Assembly: GCA_036852015.1 (NCBI GenBank)
Contig: JAANDG010000715.1
Coordinates: 1 to 64,000 of the forward strand
Source of the DNA: Pelodera strongyloides
Lineage: Eukaryota > Nematoda > Chromadorea > Rhabditida > Rhabditidae
DNA: 64,000 nt
Reading direction: 5' to 3'
Part shown: piece after piece, positions 1 through 12,358 of the stretch
How the letters are laid out: every line of letters starts with the position of its first letter
Numbering within the stretch: position 1 is the stretch's first letter
Notes under the pieces: generated by a model
Told to the model about the DNA's origin: nothing
The model's input: only the letters and a program-made list of their open reading frames with translations
Databases searched by the model: none
Position numbers and translations under genes: made by a program

Positions 1-263
1 ATAGACGTGCAATAGTGCAATAGCCTTCGAACGGGTGTGTCGTTGATAATTATCGTTCCAAACCGATTCGACAAATAAGCCCAACATGCCCCTCTATTTA
101 CGCCCCAGCGTTTGGAACTGTTTATTCAATATGTGAATACCACTTTATTCGGACATATACATTTACAGGCTTAAGCATTTAGAATCCAGGGGTCCCGTGG
201 TGTGGCAAGAAGACATATTTATCTATTTATTCATGTTTGTGCATTTTATTGTCTTTTTTTTAG

Positions 264-767
264 AGATACGATACGAGCCCTAAAGTCCTACGGAGCAGGG
301 GCCACACACCACCAATGCCAAGGGGAGACACTTCGGAACCTATATTTCGATTTGATGAGAGAATCGTTGGATACATGTGTATGTTTCAACGTTTTTATGG
401 TTCAAAACCCGTATTTAGTTGCTTTAGGGAATATCAGCGCCTAGAATTTCGTTTTTATTTCTATTGAATGTAATTGTAGACTACACACTGCAGTCGGCGG
501 TTTACTTTTGCTTTTGCCCTAAACAATACAGTGCATTTGTGTAACTTTCCTCTCTATTCGTATATTGGGATAATAGACTCAACTTTATTACTACCTAACG
601 TCTATACTTAATACAATAATACAATACATACATTATATCATCCAATCTTTCCAGATCGCCTCCTGATTGTACACCCGTGCCACTGGGGAGTCGGTCGACC
701 GCTTGACCAAAAGATGCCTGCGAACTATGATGGGCCCGAAGCCACTACCCATTTCCTCCATATTTAG
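264..767 (+). CDS. Candidate last two exons of an unidentified upstream gene (partial)
   Basis: Two stretches look like spliced exons. The first (264-378) follows a T-rich acceptor ending at 263 and stops before a good donor (GTATGT at 379). It stays open for 38 codons and contains PKVLRSRGHTPPMPRGD and FRFDERIVGYM. The second (655-767) follows TTTCCAG, and its phase matches the first; it reads RLLIVHPCHWGVGRPL and ends at TAG 765-767. I do not recognise the family. A second frame is also open across the first exon, so the frame choice is tentative. No poly(A) signal is obvious. The rest of the gene would lie upstream of the window. Confidence 0.25.
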
Positions 768-1440
768 CATTATCTTTTTTAAATCCGTTCCCTAAGTTTT
801 GATTGATATTCTCTTTTCTCAGTGTAATTTTAGAAGTAGTTACGCGTTTGTTTTTTCCTGGTATTCCCCCCCCCCCCGAATCATTCTCTTATTTATGGCC
901 TCATTGTTCTTTACACCACTACTTAGGAGAGTGTTCCCTAACTCCTCATGTACTGCACTTAGTGCTCGAACTGCTCGAACTGTGCGTCATATTAATCTTA
1001 GAATTTGATTCAGTAACCCACTTACATTTACAGTCACCGGATTTCTCAAGTTCTCAATTCATATATAGTATTCCTTATTGTTAACATATCTACACTATTC
1101 TTCTTACATTCTTACTAATTTATACGGATATTAGTTTACTGTTAATAACGGAATGAAAGTATGTACAGGGGCTCCGATATCTATCCACCGGTCCCATTAT
1201 TCCTGCATGATTAACTAATAATATCGTCCTTGTCATCTTACACGAAAGTTGTAATGCCGCATCTTTTCTCCTGTGAAATCCCCCATATATAGCGGACAAG
1301 TATAGTGTTCTCGTTTCGTTTGTTACACGCTTGTTATCTTCTTATGCTAGGCCAATTTGTTTTCTTTCTGTTGAACTTTTCTATAGTAAAAATATTTTCC
1401 ATTTCTAAATATTTACGGCTAATGTGTGTTGTGTGTACAG

Positions 1441-1867
1441 GAAACAAACATACCAGAATGGTAAGTGAAAAGTCTCACCTCGGGGTTTGCACGGGGAAAA
1501 AATCCCGAGAAATCCCCCAGAAATTCCAGCGCGGGAAATGCTAGGGAAAAATTCCCCGCGAAATCCCCCAGAAAACCACCTCGGGGGTTTGCTCGGGAAA
1601 AATTCCCCGCGAAAACCCCCAGAAAGCCCCACCTCGGGGTTTGCTCGGGGAAAATTCCCCGCGAAAACCCCCAGAAAGCCCCCACCTAGGGGAAGTGCAA
1701 AAAAGTGCTCGGGGTTTTCTGGGGGTTTTCCGCGGGGGTTTCTAGGGAGAGTTTTCCAGTGGCGCGGAACCCAAATGATGACGAAACCGTACCGTAACCC
1801 GCAGCCACGGAATGAACCGCCCATCGTGATCACACAGGGAACTTTCTGGCGCTCGTTCGAATTTTAG
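1441..1867 (+). CDS. Candidate microexon plus terminal exon, unidentified gene
   Basis: A 20-nt exon (1441-1460) sits between TGTACAG and the strong donor GTAAGTG. A 108-nt exon (1760-1867) follows GTTTTCCAG and ends at TAG. Joined in phase they read NKHTRM followed by WRGTQMMTKPYRNPQPRNEP, then IVITQGTFWRSFEF and stop. The intron between them is filled by a GC-rich minisatellite. The protein is not recognised. It may belong to the same gene as the candidate exons at 264-767, but the phases do not join directly, so an exon would be missing. The splice-site quality is the main support. Confidence 0.3.
1474..1745 (+). repeat. GC-rich minisatellite with an inverted end
   Basis: About four imperfect direct copies of a roughly 50-bp unit (CACCTCGGGGTTTGCTCGGG, then AAAATTCCCCGCGAAA and CCCCCAGAAAG) are followed at about 1709-1740 by part of the unit in reverse orientation, so the array can fold back. 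Open frames on both strands here are by-products of the repeat. It fills the intron between candidate exons 1441-1460 and 1760-1867. Confidence 0.8.
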
Positions 1868-3089
1868 TTTAGATATGGGGATGGGGAATGACAGAAACTA
1901 TATTTTAAAACAATTTGTAAAGAATTTGTACAAATTGAGATTGTGTTAAAATAATTTGAAACCAGGCGCTGATGGCCACCTTCCATTCGACAGAGAGAAC
2001 GGCAATCGAAGAGAGCGCAAAGAGCCTTACAGTGAAATCATTCAATTATACTGTATTCTGGTTTGTTATAGAGTTGCAAATGCCAATAGGTCTTCTCGTC
2101 CTATATTGTTTTGGTAGTTTACTGGTGCTTTATAGATAAAGTGTTCTTTCATAAAAACATCTAGTTGAACATAGCATTGGTATTCTGAGCGACTGCACAG
2201 CATACTTGAAATTAACGTCAAAACTAGAAAAACACGACAGGGTCCACTCCACTCATACAACAGGGACGAAAATCATTGACGGGGTGAAAGAGCTTACTTT
2301 TTTGCTATTGCATGATGTGTTGCATAATGTTGATATCGGTGAAAACGCGGTAGTTTCCTCCTGTTAACCCATTCTGATCCAGAAACTAAAAATATCATAC
2401 CTTTCCTTACAGTTAGCAAAATTATTAGGTTTTCTGTTATATTCATTTCATTTACCATCTTTTTTCTAGGTAAAGAAAACACATTCTGTTGAAAATAATG
2501 TGTAATATGTTTTGTGCCGTAGCTGATGATGATACTTTACTACACGTGGGCACTACATTATGTGCAAGAATGGCGCACTTTTAAATCCAACAATGTCGAA
2601 ATGAAGGGCGCGCGGCGAAACCCTGGCGCGAAAATTTCGCGCGGCAAAACTTAGGGGCGACTCTAGTAAAACGTGAAAATGGATGCAGAGCCCGAAAGGG
2701 TGCACGGTGACTTCGCCCTATCTTCGCCATATTTTCGCGTAAGGGTGTTGAGTGTTCTCGCGCAAACCTGGCAAGTGTCCGGCGACGACTGGGCGAGGTC
2801 CGCGGCGTCACTTAGGCGCACAAACAAATTTTCGTCGTGCACCGTCAGAGTTTCACGTTGGTCCTGACAATGGTAACTAGTCGTCTATAAGTAAAAACTA
2901 ATGCGAAACATTTGTATGAACATACCACACTATCCCTCCTTGTTCGCATAGATTTGGAATTGATTAAACACTGAAGTGTAGAATCAGCAGAAATAATACT
3001 AGAAATTGTGACGTAAATATAGCAGAGAGAAATAAGGATTATGAGGTAACTAATGGGGTATATAACCAATGTTCGATACATTCTTTTAG

Positions 3090-3122
<33 letters not shown>

Positions 3123-3304
3123 TTATTACGCACACATACAATTTCATTTCTTTTCTAATTTTTCGGCTTATCTTTAGCTTGTCGGATTGAACTATGCTAT
3201 GACGATATCCGAATCGAATCTATGTGCGCCCTACGAAGCGAAATTCACGGTAAATAAATCATCTGGTTCTGGTGATACTGCCTTCATTATGTATATTCGA
3301 AAAT
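1868..3304. other. Non-coding stretch with GC-rich patch and (TAA)n
   Basis: No convincing exon. A GC-rich, CGCG-laden patch lies at 2595-2860. A phrase in it (GGCGACGACTGGGCGAGG near 2780) recurs with changes near 19278, so it is probably an old repeat. A (TAA)n microsatellite lies at 3091-3122. Confidence 0.5.
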
Positions 3305-3308
3305 TTAA

Positions 3309-3480
3309 AGCGAAATACCGGCCGGTTTTTGAAACATATCGAGTAGACCAGCATTCTTATGCAGCGTATGCAAATGAACATAAGTTAGAATAAAAAATCG
3401 ACCTAAATTCGAGCAAAGTAGCATACTACGTACTTATTCAGTTGTCCACGATGCGTTTCAAGACCGGCTGGTATTTCGCT
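3309..3480. mobile_element. TTAA-flanked MITE, family 1
   Basis: Starts AGCGAAATACCGGCCGGT and ends in the inverse (GGCTGGTATTTCGCT), flanked on both sides by TTAA (3305-3308 and 3481-3484). The inner part shows the family's conserved GCAAATGAACATAA and GAATAAAAAATCGA core. No coding capacity. Confidence 0.85.
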
Positions 3481-3484
3481 TTAA

Positions 3485-3860
3485 CATTTCAATTGCCGGG
3501 CATACAAAGAATATCCCGCAGGTCTCTTCCTCATATAAATACGCAGGTTCGCTTCCCGGACGGTGCACCATTTTCTGTTTGTGAAAATAAGATGATTTAA
3601 ATACAAAAATTACTTGAATTAAAACAAAGAAAAATACGAAGTATGCTGAATACAAATCACTGTATTACTGTATAATTGTAAAAATTTTTTTACTTACCTC
3701 GTCCTTTGTACGTGCCTGGAGGTTTCTTTCCAGGTAGATATTTACCAAGTCTGAATGATAATCTGAATGATAAAAATATTATACGCCGTAGTTTACATTC
3801 GTATAGTCATTTTAAAAACACGAGGAAATACATAAAAATTAGACGACTCACTCATTTACT
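3485..3860. other. Non-coding stretch
   Basis: No exon, RNA gene or repeat recognised. AT-rich sequence lying between a MITE and the large palindrome. Confidence 0.4.
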
Positions 3861-5044
3861 CCTGAGGCCGTTTTCACCAACATTTACTTCTGTCAAAAAG
3901 GGTACTTCAGTCAAAAGCGCGCGGTACTTCTGGTTTCACCAACATTTACTTCTGTCAAAAAGGTACTTAGGTTAAGTACCTTTTTGACAGAAGTACGCTT
4001 TTAACACGGGAGGCGTACTTCCACCAAAAAGGTGAAAGTAAGCCTGTACTTCAGTTTTTTCTCCTTTATGAAGACTAATTAACTTAATTTATTTAATTAT
4101 TGTATGGTTTTTATGGTAATAAGTTTGTAAACATTATTTGACAATGATTTCAGTTTTTGGATCACATTTCACATATTAATAAAGTGATTACACGCTTGAT
4201 TATTTATATATTTCTTGTTTACATGGTAAACAACTTCTAGTAATTACTTAGATGTGTATAATATTCGTTTTAAAACGTAATCTAACTGTTATCCAACGTT
4301 TTCCTTCAAAAAAAGTAAATGTTGGTGAAATCCATCAAAAAACGTGTGGCAGCGTACTTCAGTCATAAATTTACTTAACCTAAGTACCTTTTTGATGGTC
4401 AAAAATTTATGACAGAAGTAAATGTTGGTGAAAACCGCCTCAGGGCGTCCCCTAGATACCAGAGGCCGTTTTCACCAACATTTACTTCTGTCATAAATTT
4501 TTGACCATCAAAAAGGTACTTAGGTTAAGTAAATTTATGACTGAAGTACGCTACCACACGCTTTTTGATGGATTTCACCAACATTTACTTTTTTTGAAGG
4601 AAAACGTTGGTTAACAGTTAGATTACGTTTTAAAACGAAGATGATACACATCTAAGTAATTACTAAAAGTTGTTTACCATGTAAACAAGAAATATATAAA
4701 TAATCAAGCGTGTAATCACTTTATTAATTATGTGAAATGTGATCCAAAAACTGAAATCTTGTCAATTAATGTTTACAAAACTTATTTACCATAAAAACCA
4801 TACAATAATTAAACAAATTAAGTTAATTAGTCTTCATAAAGAATAAAAAACTGAAGTACAGGCTTACTTTCACCTTTTTGGTGGAAGTACGCCTCCCGTG
4901 TTAAAAGCGTACTTCTGTCAAAAAGGTACTTAACCTAAGTACCTTTTTGACAGAAGTAAATGTTGGTGAAACCAGAAGTACCGCGCGCTTTTGACTGAAG
5001 TACCCTTTTTGACAGAAGTAAATGTTGGTGAAAACGGCCTCAGG
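3861..5044. mobile_element. 1.18 kb near-perfect palindrome of two opposed TIR elements
   Basis: Arms 3861-4444 and 4462-5044 are almost exact reverse complements around a 17-bp centre. Each arm is itself bounded by inverted copies of CCTGAGGCCGTTTTCACC, so the structure looks like two copies of a roughly 580-bp non-autonomous transposon joined tail to tail. The arms contain sub-repeats of TTTACTTCTGTCAAAAAGG in both orientations. No coding capacity. The termini share CCTGAGGCC with the elements at 6381 and 61555. Confidence 0.9.
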
Positions 5045-6380
5045 AAGTCTTATTAATTAACTTACTTGCGGTCATGGTCGCTATGGGGCAGCATGCTGTA
5101 TAACTGGATTTTTATTTTCCCCCTTTTAACAACATATATCAATCTAAAATTGCGACGGAGACATAAAACCTGATTTCTTCACCTGGATTTAAAATATCTG
5201 AATTTTTTATTTGACCGCTAAAAAAAAATTAAAGTTATCTCCAAATATTTAAGACCAATGAGTGAGCGTAATTATGTGTAAGATTATAGCTACAATATCT
5301 TATTATATTAAAAAAAAATTAACAAGAAGGAGCGAAAGATATTTCTAAAATAAGTTCTAGGGAAAGAAGAGCATAGAATTTTTTTTTTTTTTTTTTAAGT
5401 AAAGTTTTTGAGCATGAATGGACATGATTGAACACAAGGTGCATGAATGAACACAAATGGCCTTCGACGCATGTCACAAGTTTCCAGTTGAGTGGGTGGA
5501 TTCGTGAAAAGGAAAATGTGTAATGTTCTCGCAAAAGAGAAAAAAAATTTTTTTTTCGTTCTCGGAAAAGAGAATTTTTTTTTATTTTTTTTTTTTTTTT
5601 TTTTTTTTTTTTGTTCTCGGAAAAGAAAAGAAAAAATTTTTAGTTTTGGGGGAAAAGGGAAAAGGAAAATACACGAACAACTGCTCTCGTTGCAATGCAA
5701 GCCAAACAAACTACCGTATATATATAACAACGTATCCAAAGAACATTAGGAATCATTGAGAAAACTAAATGACTAACTTCACGGTTCGCTCCTTTGCCAT
5801 TGACGACAAAGAAGGCGCGGTCGCCATAAAAGTGTCCTGGCACTTTTTGTTATACATATGAAAATTGTGATGAAATGGAGAAAAAAGACAATATATATAT
5901 ATAAAGTACAGTGCAATAAATTGTATATTATGAACTATAACAAAACACCTCTCCGTCCATTTGTTTATCCGTGATTCCTTTCAAAAGATATATATATACA
6001 TTTATGGAGCAGAAATCTAAGTTCTAAAGAAAGTAAGTTCCGTAAGTTTAAAAACGTATTCGTACCGTATTGAACATAATTAAAAGTTTCATTTTTCCGT
6101 ACTTCGTAACATAAAACGTAATGATTCCGTACAACAATTCCGTATAGGCCGTAAGAGGTAAGGTTAAAGAAAGTAACAATTAAAATTATACAAAGGGAAT
6201 CTTTCGCCGTTCTACATCTATCCCTTCTCTCTTAGCAAAAGACTAAAACTGGCTTCCGCATTGTGGCTCCGCCCTCTCTTCTCCTACTGGTCAGGGAGCT
6301 CACGAATTATTCTTTCACGCCGTGACGTCTCATTAACAGTAGGTCTTGTGACTTACATTCGCTAGTCACCACGACGGATC
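5045..6380. other. Non-coding, homopolymer-rich stretch
   Basis: No exon seen. Long T runs at about 5380-5397 and 5579-5612 and short AT microsatellites (5890, 5988). Open frames across the T tracts are low-complexity artefacts. Confidence 0.5.
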
Positions 6381-6510
6381 CTGAGGCCATATTCAGCACT
6401 CCGATTCCCACGGGGAAATATTACCTGGGGACAGGAAATAGCATTCTAATGCGAGACACGCAGAGAAAAAGACGGGGAATTCCCCATGGGGAATTGAGTG
6501 GTGACCTCTG
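6381..6510. mobile_element. TIR element with CCTGAGGCC end (copy A)
   Basis: Begins CCTGAGGCCATATTCA near 6384 and carries GGGGAATTCCCCATGGGG near its other end. The same sequence lies in the opposite orientation at 61555-61697, with shared inner phrases such as ACAGGAAATAGCATTCTAAT. The right end is eroded. Confidence 0.75.
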
Positions 6511-8683
6511 TTTTCAGTTTTGCTCATTGTTCATAAAGGAGCTGGTAACTATGATGTGTCCTAAATATATGTTACCATACCAGCCGTAAAACACCAAACT
6601 AGCTAAGCAGGAGGAGAGAAAAGAGAAAAAATCAATAACTTACTCTACTGACAACATACATATTACATTTTCACCACTTAACTAACAAACCCGGCTAAGC
6701 TAAAGTAAAAGTTAGCTAAACTTATAAAACAGAATGAATCTCCATTCTCTCTCTGTTCTGTCCTCCTTTTCAAAATGTGGATAATCAAGCCCTTTGCCCT
6801 CACTTACCAGCTGACGCGAGCAAGCAAACGCAAAGTCCCTGTGTTTATGCCGGTGCAACATTACTTGGAAGTCTACCTTGCATACGATAGGTTATTTTAT
6901 TTGACTTCGAGTTCTTAGATTAATTAATTCCTCCAAACTAAAGCGCTGAACCTTATAATACTTGTTTTTTGAAAGATAAACCCATGATCCTTCGATAAAA
7001 GGAAACTATTTGAGCACTTCATTCTCATGAGCCTCCTCCTTTAAATAAGTATGTGCAAACTTGCAAATTGCAAAAAGCTAAAATAATTATATTACTTTTA
7101 AATGCCATTACAATAAGATTTATCTTACATCCTGTTCAATTGTATGTACGGTATCAAACTAATCAATATTGTGGTCCCTAAAATGCCTCTCCCCCAGATA
7201 CGCGAGAATACGGGCAATTATTTCAGGAAAACGGAGTGAGCCTCGACAGCGCAGAAACAGTGTGCCAGCCACAAAACGGTTTCCACAACAAAAAACAGTC
7301 GGTGACCGATTACGACCATTTGGCAACCACTTGGCGACTTTACCATTTGTTTTCAAGAAAAAGTATTCATTTCAAGGTCTCTCTAGGAGTGATGACCACT
7401 TGGCTTGAACCAAGGAAAATCCGTATGCTTCAAACGGTTCCCCCAATTTTGTACGTATGACAAACCCAGCGCAAACTTCAGTATTGTTGAATCTGTCGAC
7501 CGTTGAGATATAAATTATAAATAGGAGGTACATGTACTTTATTCACAGTATTCACTTTATTCTCCGCTAAATTATGTAGAGAAAACGGAAGTGAAGTAAT
7601 TGCATAATTAATTTATATCGTATATATATATATATATATATTGATCATGTGATTCTAGGTATTTTCCTGCATTATAGTGGTTATTAACGGTATACTTTAT
7701 TTATCACTTAAGTCATGTGGTAGTGGTTATATGTTACTTATATCGTTATATGTGTTATGTTAGGCCATAAATTTATTTGAATGTTTTGCAGTAATGCAGT
7801 ACCACGCAGTTTTGCATGAGTAATGGAGATTGCAGTTTTGCAGTATCATGATTCAGAAATGTATATAATTAACGCAGGTCACGAGCAACCCTGCGATGCT
7901 GCAAGATGAACATCTTCACGCTCGTGCGCGGCGTGGTTGCGGAGTGCTACTTTTGTGCGCCGCTTCGACGCGAGCTTTGCTCAGTGCAACGTTGTCGACC
8001 AATCCCGGTTTTATCCCCATACATGCAAATGCTTTATGTGTGCCGTTTTCACAGCGCTTACTCGCTTACACGTCGAATGTTCTCAGTATATAAGTACACA
8101 CATGGTCTACCTATTTACTCTTTCTCACGCACTTCCCTTCAAACTTTTCCAATAATTGAGCGAAACTAGGGCCAGTGGTGGGCGGCCCACTCTATTAGGG
8201 GTCCAGTGTGCGCAGTCCCTTGTCAAACTCTCTTCAATCAACGCAGGCTCTCGCCTTGTTTATTACTTTGTTTAAGCTGTTTACAACACCGTAATTTTAC
8301 TCTAATTTTACTCTGCACTGTCATAAACAACACCCAAATTATCCAAAACGCTTTACCCGCTATTCGACTTTTCGTATAATCACTGTGCCTTGTTATTAAG
8401 AGTGTAAGTTTGTATTTAATTCTACGCCTTCACATTATTTAGATTCTGGCAGTACTGGAAATGCATACTTTAAAAGTAAATTAAGTTTAAAATAGGAAAT
8501 AATAATGAGGTTCATAAAAACCTTTCGGTGCAAGAGTTTTCATGAACTACATTCATTATTATTCTCAATTTTCAAGTTAATTTATTTTTATTTCATTAGG
8601 ACACAATTCCTTGTTTCTCTGTAGTAAGTAGAAAATGAGGAACTCCAATATGTATGCTTCAATTTGTTTGAGTGCATATGATC
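6511..8683. other. Non-coding stretch
   Basis: No gene recognised. Contains a TA microsatellite at 7621-7642. The patch at 7170-7420, open in two frames, lacks supported splice sites. Confidence 0.4.
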
Positions 8684-8853
8684 AGCAAAATACCGGCCGG
8701 TGTTTTTGAAACACATCGTGGACAGCTAGATTCTTACGTATTTATGCTAAGTTGCTCGAATTTAGCTCGATTTTTATTCTAATTTATTGCATAAACTGCA
8801 TAATAATGCTGGGTACTCGATGTGTTTCAAAAACCGGCCGGTAAAGTGTTTGC
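8684..8853. mobile_element. Family 1 MITE, decayed ends
   Basis: Carries ATACCGGCCGGT near 8691 and AAAAACCGGCCGGT near 8830, with the usual GCTCGAATTTAGCTCGA core. The outermost TTAA and AGCG/CGCT bases are lost. A second palindromic element abuts it on the right. Confidence 0.75.
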
Positions 8854-8990
8854 TGAAAATTTACCATATTTTGGAAGTACACGAGAATATATATATATAT
8901 ATAAATTTTTTTCACATTAAATATGCAAGTTTGGTGCAAAAATACGGTAGTATTTTTGGGATACTTTGAGAAATTTTGAAACCGCATAGT
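8854..8990. mobile_element. Eroded copy of the ATGGGGTTTC palindromic family
   Basis: Internal sequence (TGCTGAAAATTTACC, ATATGCAAGTTTGGTGC, GGGATACTTTGA) matches the elements at 14355-14512 and 30171-30307. The terminal ATGGGGTTTC is not preserved. Confidence 0.55.
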
Positions 8991-10222
8991 TTTCAAAGCG
9001 GAACTCTCCGAATTAGTGCCGTACTTTCTTGCCTTTGTTTTTATTCGTGTGGCGATGAAGCTATGAGGGTACATGCGGGAAAACCTCGTAATTCATAATT
9101 CGCCTAGTCTTGAGCTGAGTACCAGGATGGTGCGAATATAGCGCGTTTAAAGTTTAACTCAATTAAAAATTATGGGACAAAGGCAAAAGCCGGCCAATAG
9201 GTTATCAGGCCAATAGGTCAATAGGCCGCTTGTTACCTTATCTATTGTTTATCGTGTGGTATCGGCGCTTTTTCATAAGTGACTTTTGCCCTTATGAGTT
9301 CGCTTTGGTAATGTAAACTGTTCTTTGTCGAGAAAAATTAGTTCTTTAATTTTTGTTCCACCGAATAATATGCTTTTAGTAGTAAACTAATCCGCATTAG
9401 CCATGTTATTATTCCATAATCAGTGTTTATTGTGAGTAATGTTATAGCTTACTAGTTTACCTAGTACGGTGGTCCTCGTCATATAGACGTTTGATTTTGA
9501 GAGAAAATCCACGTAACATTATGTTTCCTATTACATTCCTATTATATTTATGCATGGTTAATGAGCAAGCTTTGTAAAGCGATCTCTGTCGCATAGATAT
9601 CACATTATGTGCTTTTTGGACTTTGTAAATTGCTCCTAGATTTCTAAAAAGACTCTGGTTTCGGTATTTTCCCCATCACATCATCTACAAGTCGCCTAAT
9701 TGGTGTGAGAGATACGTAACACTTTACCACAAACCACATAAGCTATGGACTATGGACATATGGACTATGGGTATGGCCCAGCACATTATATCCTCTGCGA
9801 TTCTTTTAACACATAGAAAACTCATTCCTATTGTACGTGTAACACAAAAATACTGTAAACATACAAGATTACAGCGTAATACGATTGTTAGCAGCATTTG
9901 CGTATGTATAGTTTACTGTATGTAACTTCATACTGAGGGTACAGTGAAACCCAAATTAAAGTAGCAATTAGTTCAAAAAAAAAAGGTGAGATCAAACGTT
10001 CAAAACACGGTGTTCGGACGGATTCATGTACGTACAATGTGTTCTATATGTAAAAAGACACCTGCACAAGCTTTTTTTTTGTCGGATAAGATTCGGAAAA
10101 TTGAGGGTTTCCTATGAACTATGAAACTGATGTAAGCCTCCTGGGACTTTGAAAGAATACTGCATTCGGCAATTTCCGATAGTTTAGGAAACTAAAAATA
10201 GAGTGTAGACCCGGTGAAACTC

Positions 10223-10258
<36 letters not shown>

Positions 10259-10675
10259 ATCTCTTCTGCCTCTCTCTCTAACAAAGTGTTCATCAAGTAA
10301 GCCTTGCATTACTGTGATACTCGCGTTGTGTATAAATGAGCTTTATTCTCTTTTGGTTCTGTATCTGGTGACTAGATTATCGCCGTAGACGTAGACGCTG
10401 AAACTTGGGAAACCCTAGACTGTTACTGATTTTACTGTTAGGTTTTCGCTCCGTTCCCTGGATTTTTCAGTGAATATTGCCAAATCTCAGTTGCAATGAT
10501 ATTTACGTTTTGTAGCCTCTGCAAGAATCAGGCAATTATACTATTGAAGTCTATGAGAAGGTTTCTTATTCTAAAATGTTGGAAAAAAAACTATCGCTAA
10601 TTTTCATGTGACAGTGTACAAAAAAACTTCTGCCTGGGACTTGAATTTTGGATATCCTAGCTTTCGGCATTCAGT
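8991..10675. other. Non-coding stretch with (CT)n
   Basis: Nothing coding recognised. (CT)n microsatellite at 10220-10265. Confidence 0.4.
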
Positions 10676-10681
10676 TTTAAA

Positions 10682-10869
10682 ACGGTGCGGCACGTGGTTT
10701 GAAAGTAATGCCGGAGAACTGCATTCCTATTTATTATATGGCAAATTTCTATGCCCTTCTGTGCCGGAAGCCCACAGCGTGTGCTTGTGATTGAACTAGC
10801 GTATGATGCATGGTAAAGTAGTCGGCCAGCATAAGTTGTCACAACGCTGAAAACCACTTGTCACACCGC
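10682..10869. mobile_element. TTAA-flanked MITE, GCGGTG family
   Basis: Ends read ACGGTGCGGCACGTGGTTT on the left and AACCACTTGTCACACCGCT on the right, with TTAA next to each. Inside is a CTTCTGTGCCGGAAG phrase that recurs at about 17157 and 62222 in related elements. Confidence 0.65.
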
Positions 10870-11311
10870 TTTAAATTTGAGGATACTTTTCGCTACCTTG
10901 AGCAAGTTTTTTTCTGCTGTCTCGCTTCAAGTAACTGGTTTAGAGTAGGTTATTTTTTCACATTTATGTCATTTACTCTTTTTATTTTCTCTTCTACTAG
11001 TTACTGTACGAATCAGAGAACAGTGTGACGTTCTCATGGTATTCTATTTGCCAATTTTGTAATCATTGATAGTTTCTGGGAAACTAATTACAACAAAATC
11101 ATAATTTCCCACAGTTCCGTAAACAAAGACTGACAAAGATCTCTCTTAAACTACTTAAAGGGTCGGACCGACGGGAAAAAATTTTTACGGAATTTTCTTC
11201 ACATAAAGGGAAGGGCTTCATTGATAACCCGTATTCCACAACGCTCAAACAAGTGTTATTCCCCGCGAAAATACTTTCTTGTGTTCGCTCGCTTATTTAT
11301 TCATTTATTGA

Positions 11312-11438
11312 AGCGAAATAGCGGCCGGTTCTTGAAATACATCGAGTCTTATGACCATACATTAGGATAAAATCAGCGTAAATACCATACGAATTTAGTT
11401 GTCCACGATGCGGTTCAAAACCCGGCTGCTATTTCGCT
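11312..11438. mobile_element. Family 1 MITE (short)
   Basis: AGCGAAATAGCGGCCGG at the left; GGCTGCTATTTCGCT followed by TTAA at the right. Shorter than most copies. Related half-ends (AAAGCGATATAACAGCCGG, AAAGCGATATAGCGG) follow at 11601 and 11811, suggesting a cluster of decayed copies. Confidence 0.7.
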
Positions 11439-12217
11439 TTAAATTACACCACAAGGTGTGCATCATGATGACGAGAAAGCAGTGTATTGTCAGTTTTATT
11501 GTAGCAAGCAGGCAAAAAGAAATGGATTCTAAGATTCTCCCTCTTTCTGCAGTAGAAAATTCAGAGGTCCCTTCTTGCCTTCCCGACTTATCGACCATTT
11601 AAAGCGATATAACAGCCGGTTATGTGGTTCGCTCTTATCTATTTCACTTTGAAACATAATCGCCCACACATCATCTAAATCTTGTACACTTCCCAACTAA
11701 CCAGTAAACAACTACAAATAAAATGCAATGCGTTAACATACAACTTCTGAGACTACCTTGGGATAAATGGTTTATTGATTTCCTTCCTGCCGTGACATAT
11801 CGGCCATTTAAAGCGATATAGCGGAAGGATTTTGAGACACTGTGTATTTCCCATATATATTGTATGTAAAGTGATATAAGCAGACTAAAAACCGCGCAGT
11901 ATTAGGCAGTAATTTGCATACACTACATCGGAATACAGTGTCCGGCATACGTTTCAAAACTGGTTCTCATATGGCTTTGAATTTGAATAGGAAACATGTG
12001 ATCTTGAAAGTACATGGGCACTCTTTGTGTGTTACGAAATATGATTCCAACTAAATGTTTCTGTAAGAATACTTTCCTTTTCAATGTACTTGCCAGATTT
12101 CACAACCCTACAGTCGAGCGTAAATTCGATTCCTGCAAAAGCGTAAACTATCCTTTGTTCCCTTTCATGGTGTATAACAGCGATTTTTTGAAACGTGTTT
12201 TCCTTTGTTCTCTTTAA

Positions 12218-12358
12218 AGCGGTATAACAACGTTTTTGAAACGTAGGTTGGAGTATTCCCATTCAAATAATTCAAATAACTGTGTGCGATCACTTGCCTA
12301 CACCATTTATAAATACAGTTGTCCAGAGTACGCTGCAAAAACCGCCCGTTATATCGCT
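12218..12358. mobile_element. TTAA-flanked MITE, family 1 relative
   Basis: TTAA then AGCGGTATAACAACG at the left; CCGCCCGTTATATCGCT then TTAA at the right. TIRs differ from the main subfamily but keep the AAACG...CAGTTGTCCA arrangement. Confidence 0.7.

Noticed and set aside
1405..1833. Long minus-strand open frame rich in GGFLGVFAGNF repeats
   Set aside because: It is the translation of the GC-rich minisatellite; the repeat period, not selection, keeps it open.
5395..5759. Overlapping frames encoding poly-Phe/poly-Lys around 5400-5750
   Set aside because: Homopolymer T/A tracts, no splice sites or family resemblance.
8784..9074. Minus-strand frame at 8784-9074
   Set aside because: Spans two MITEs and an AT repeat.
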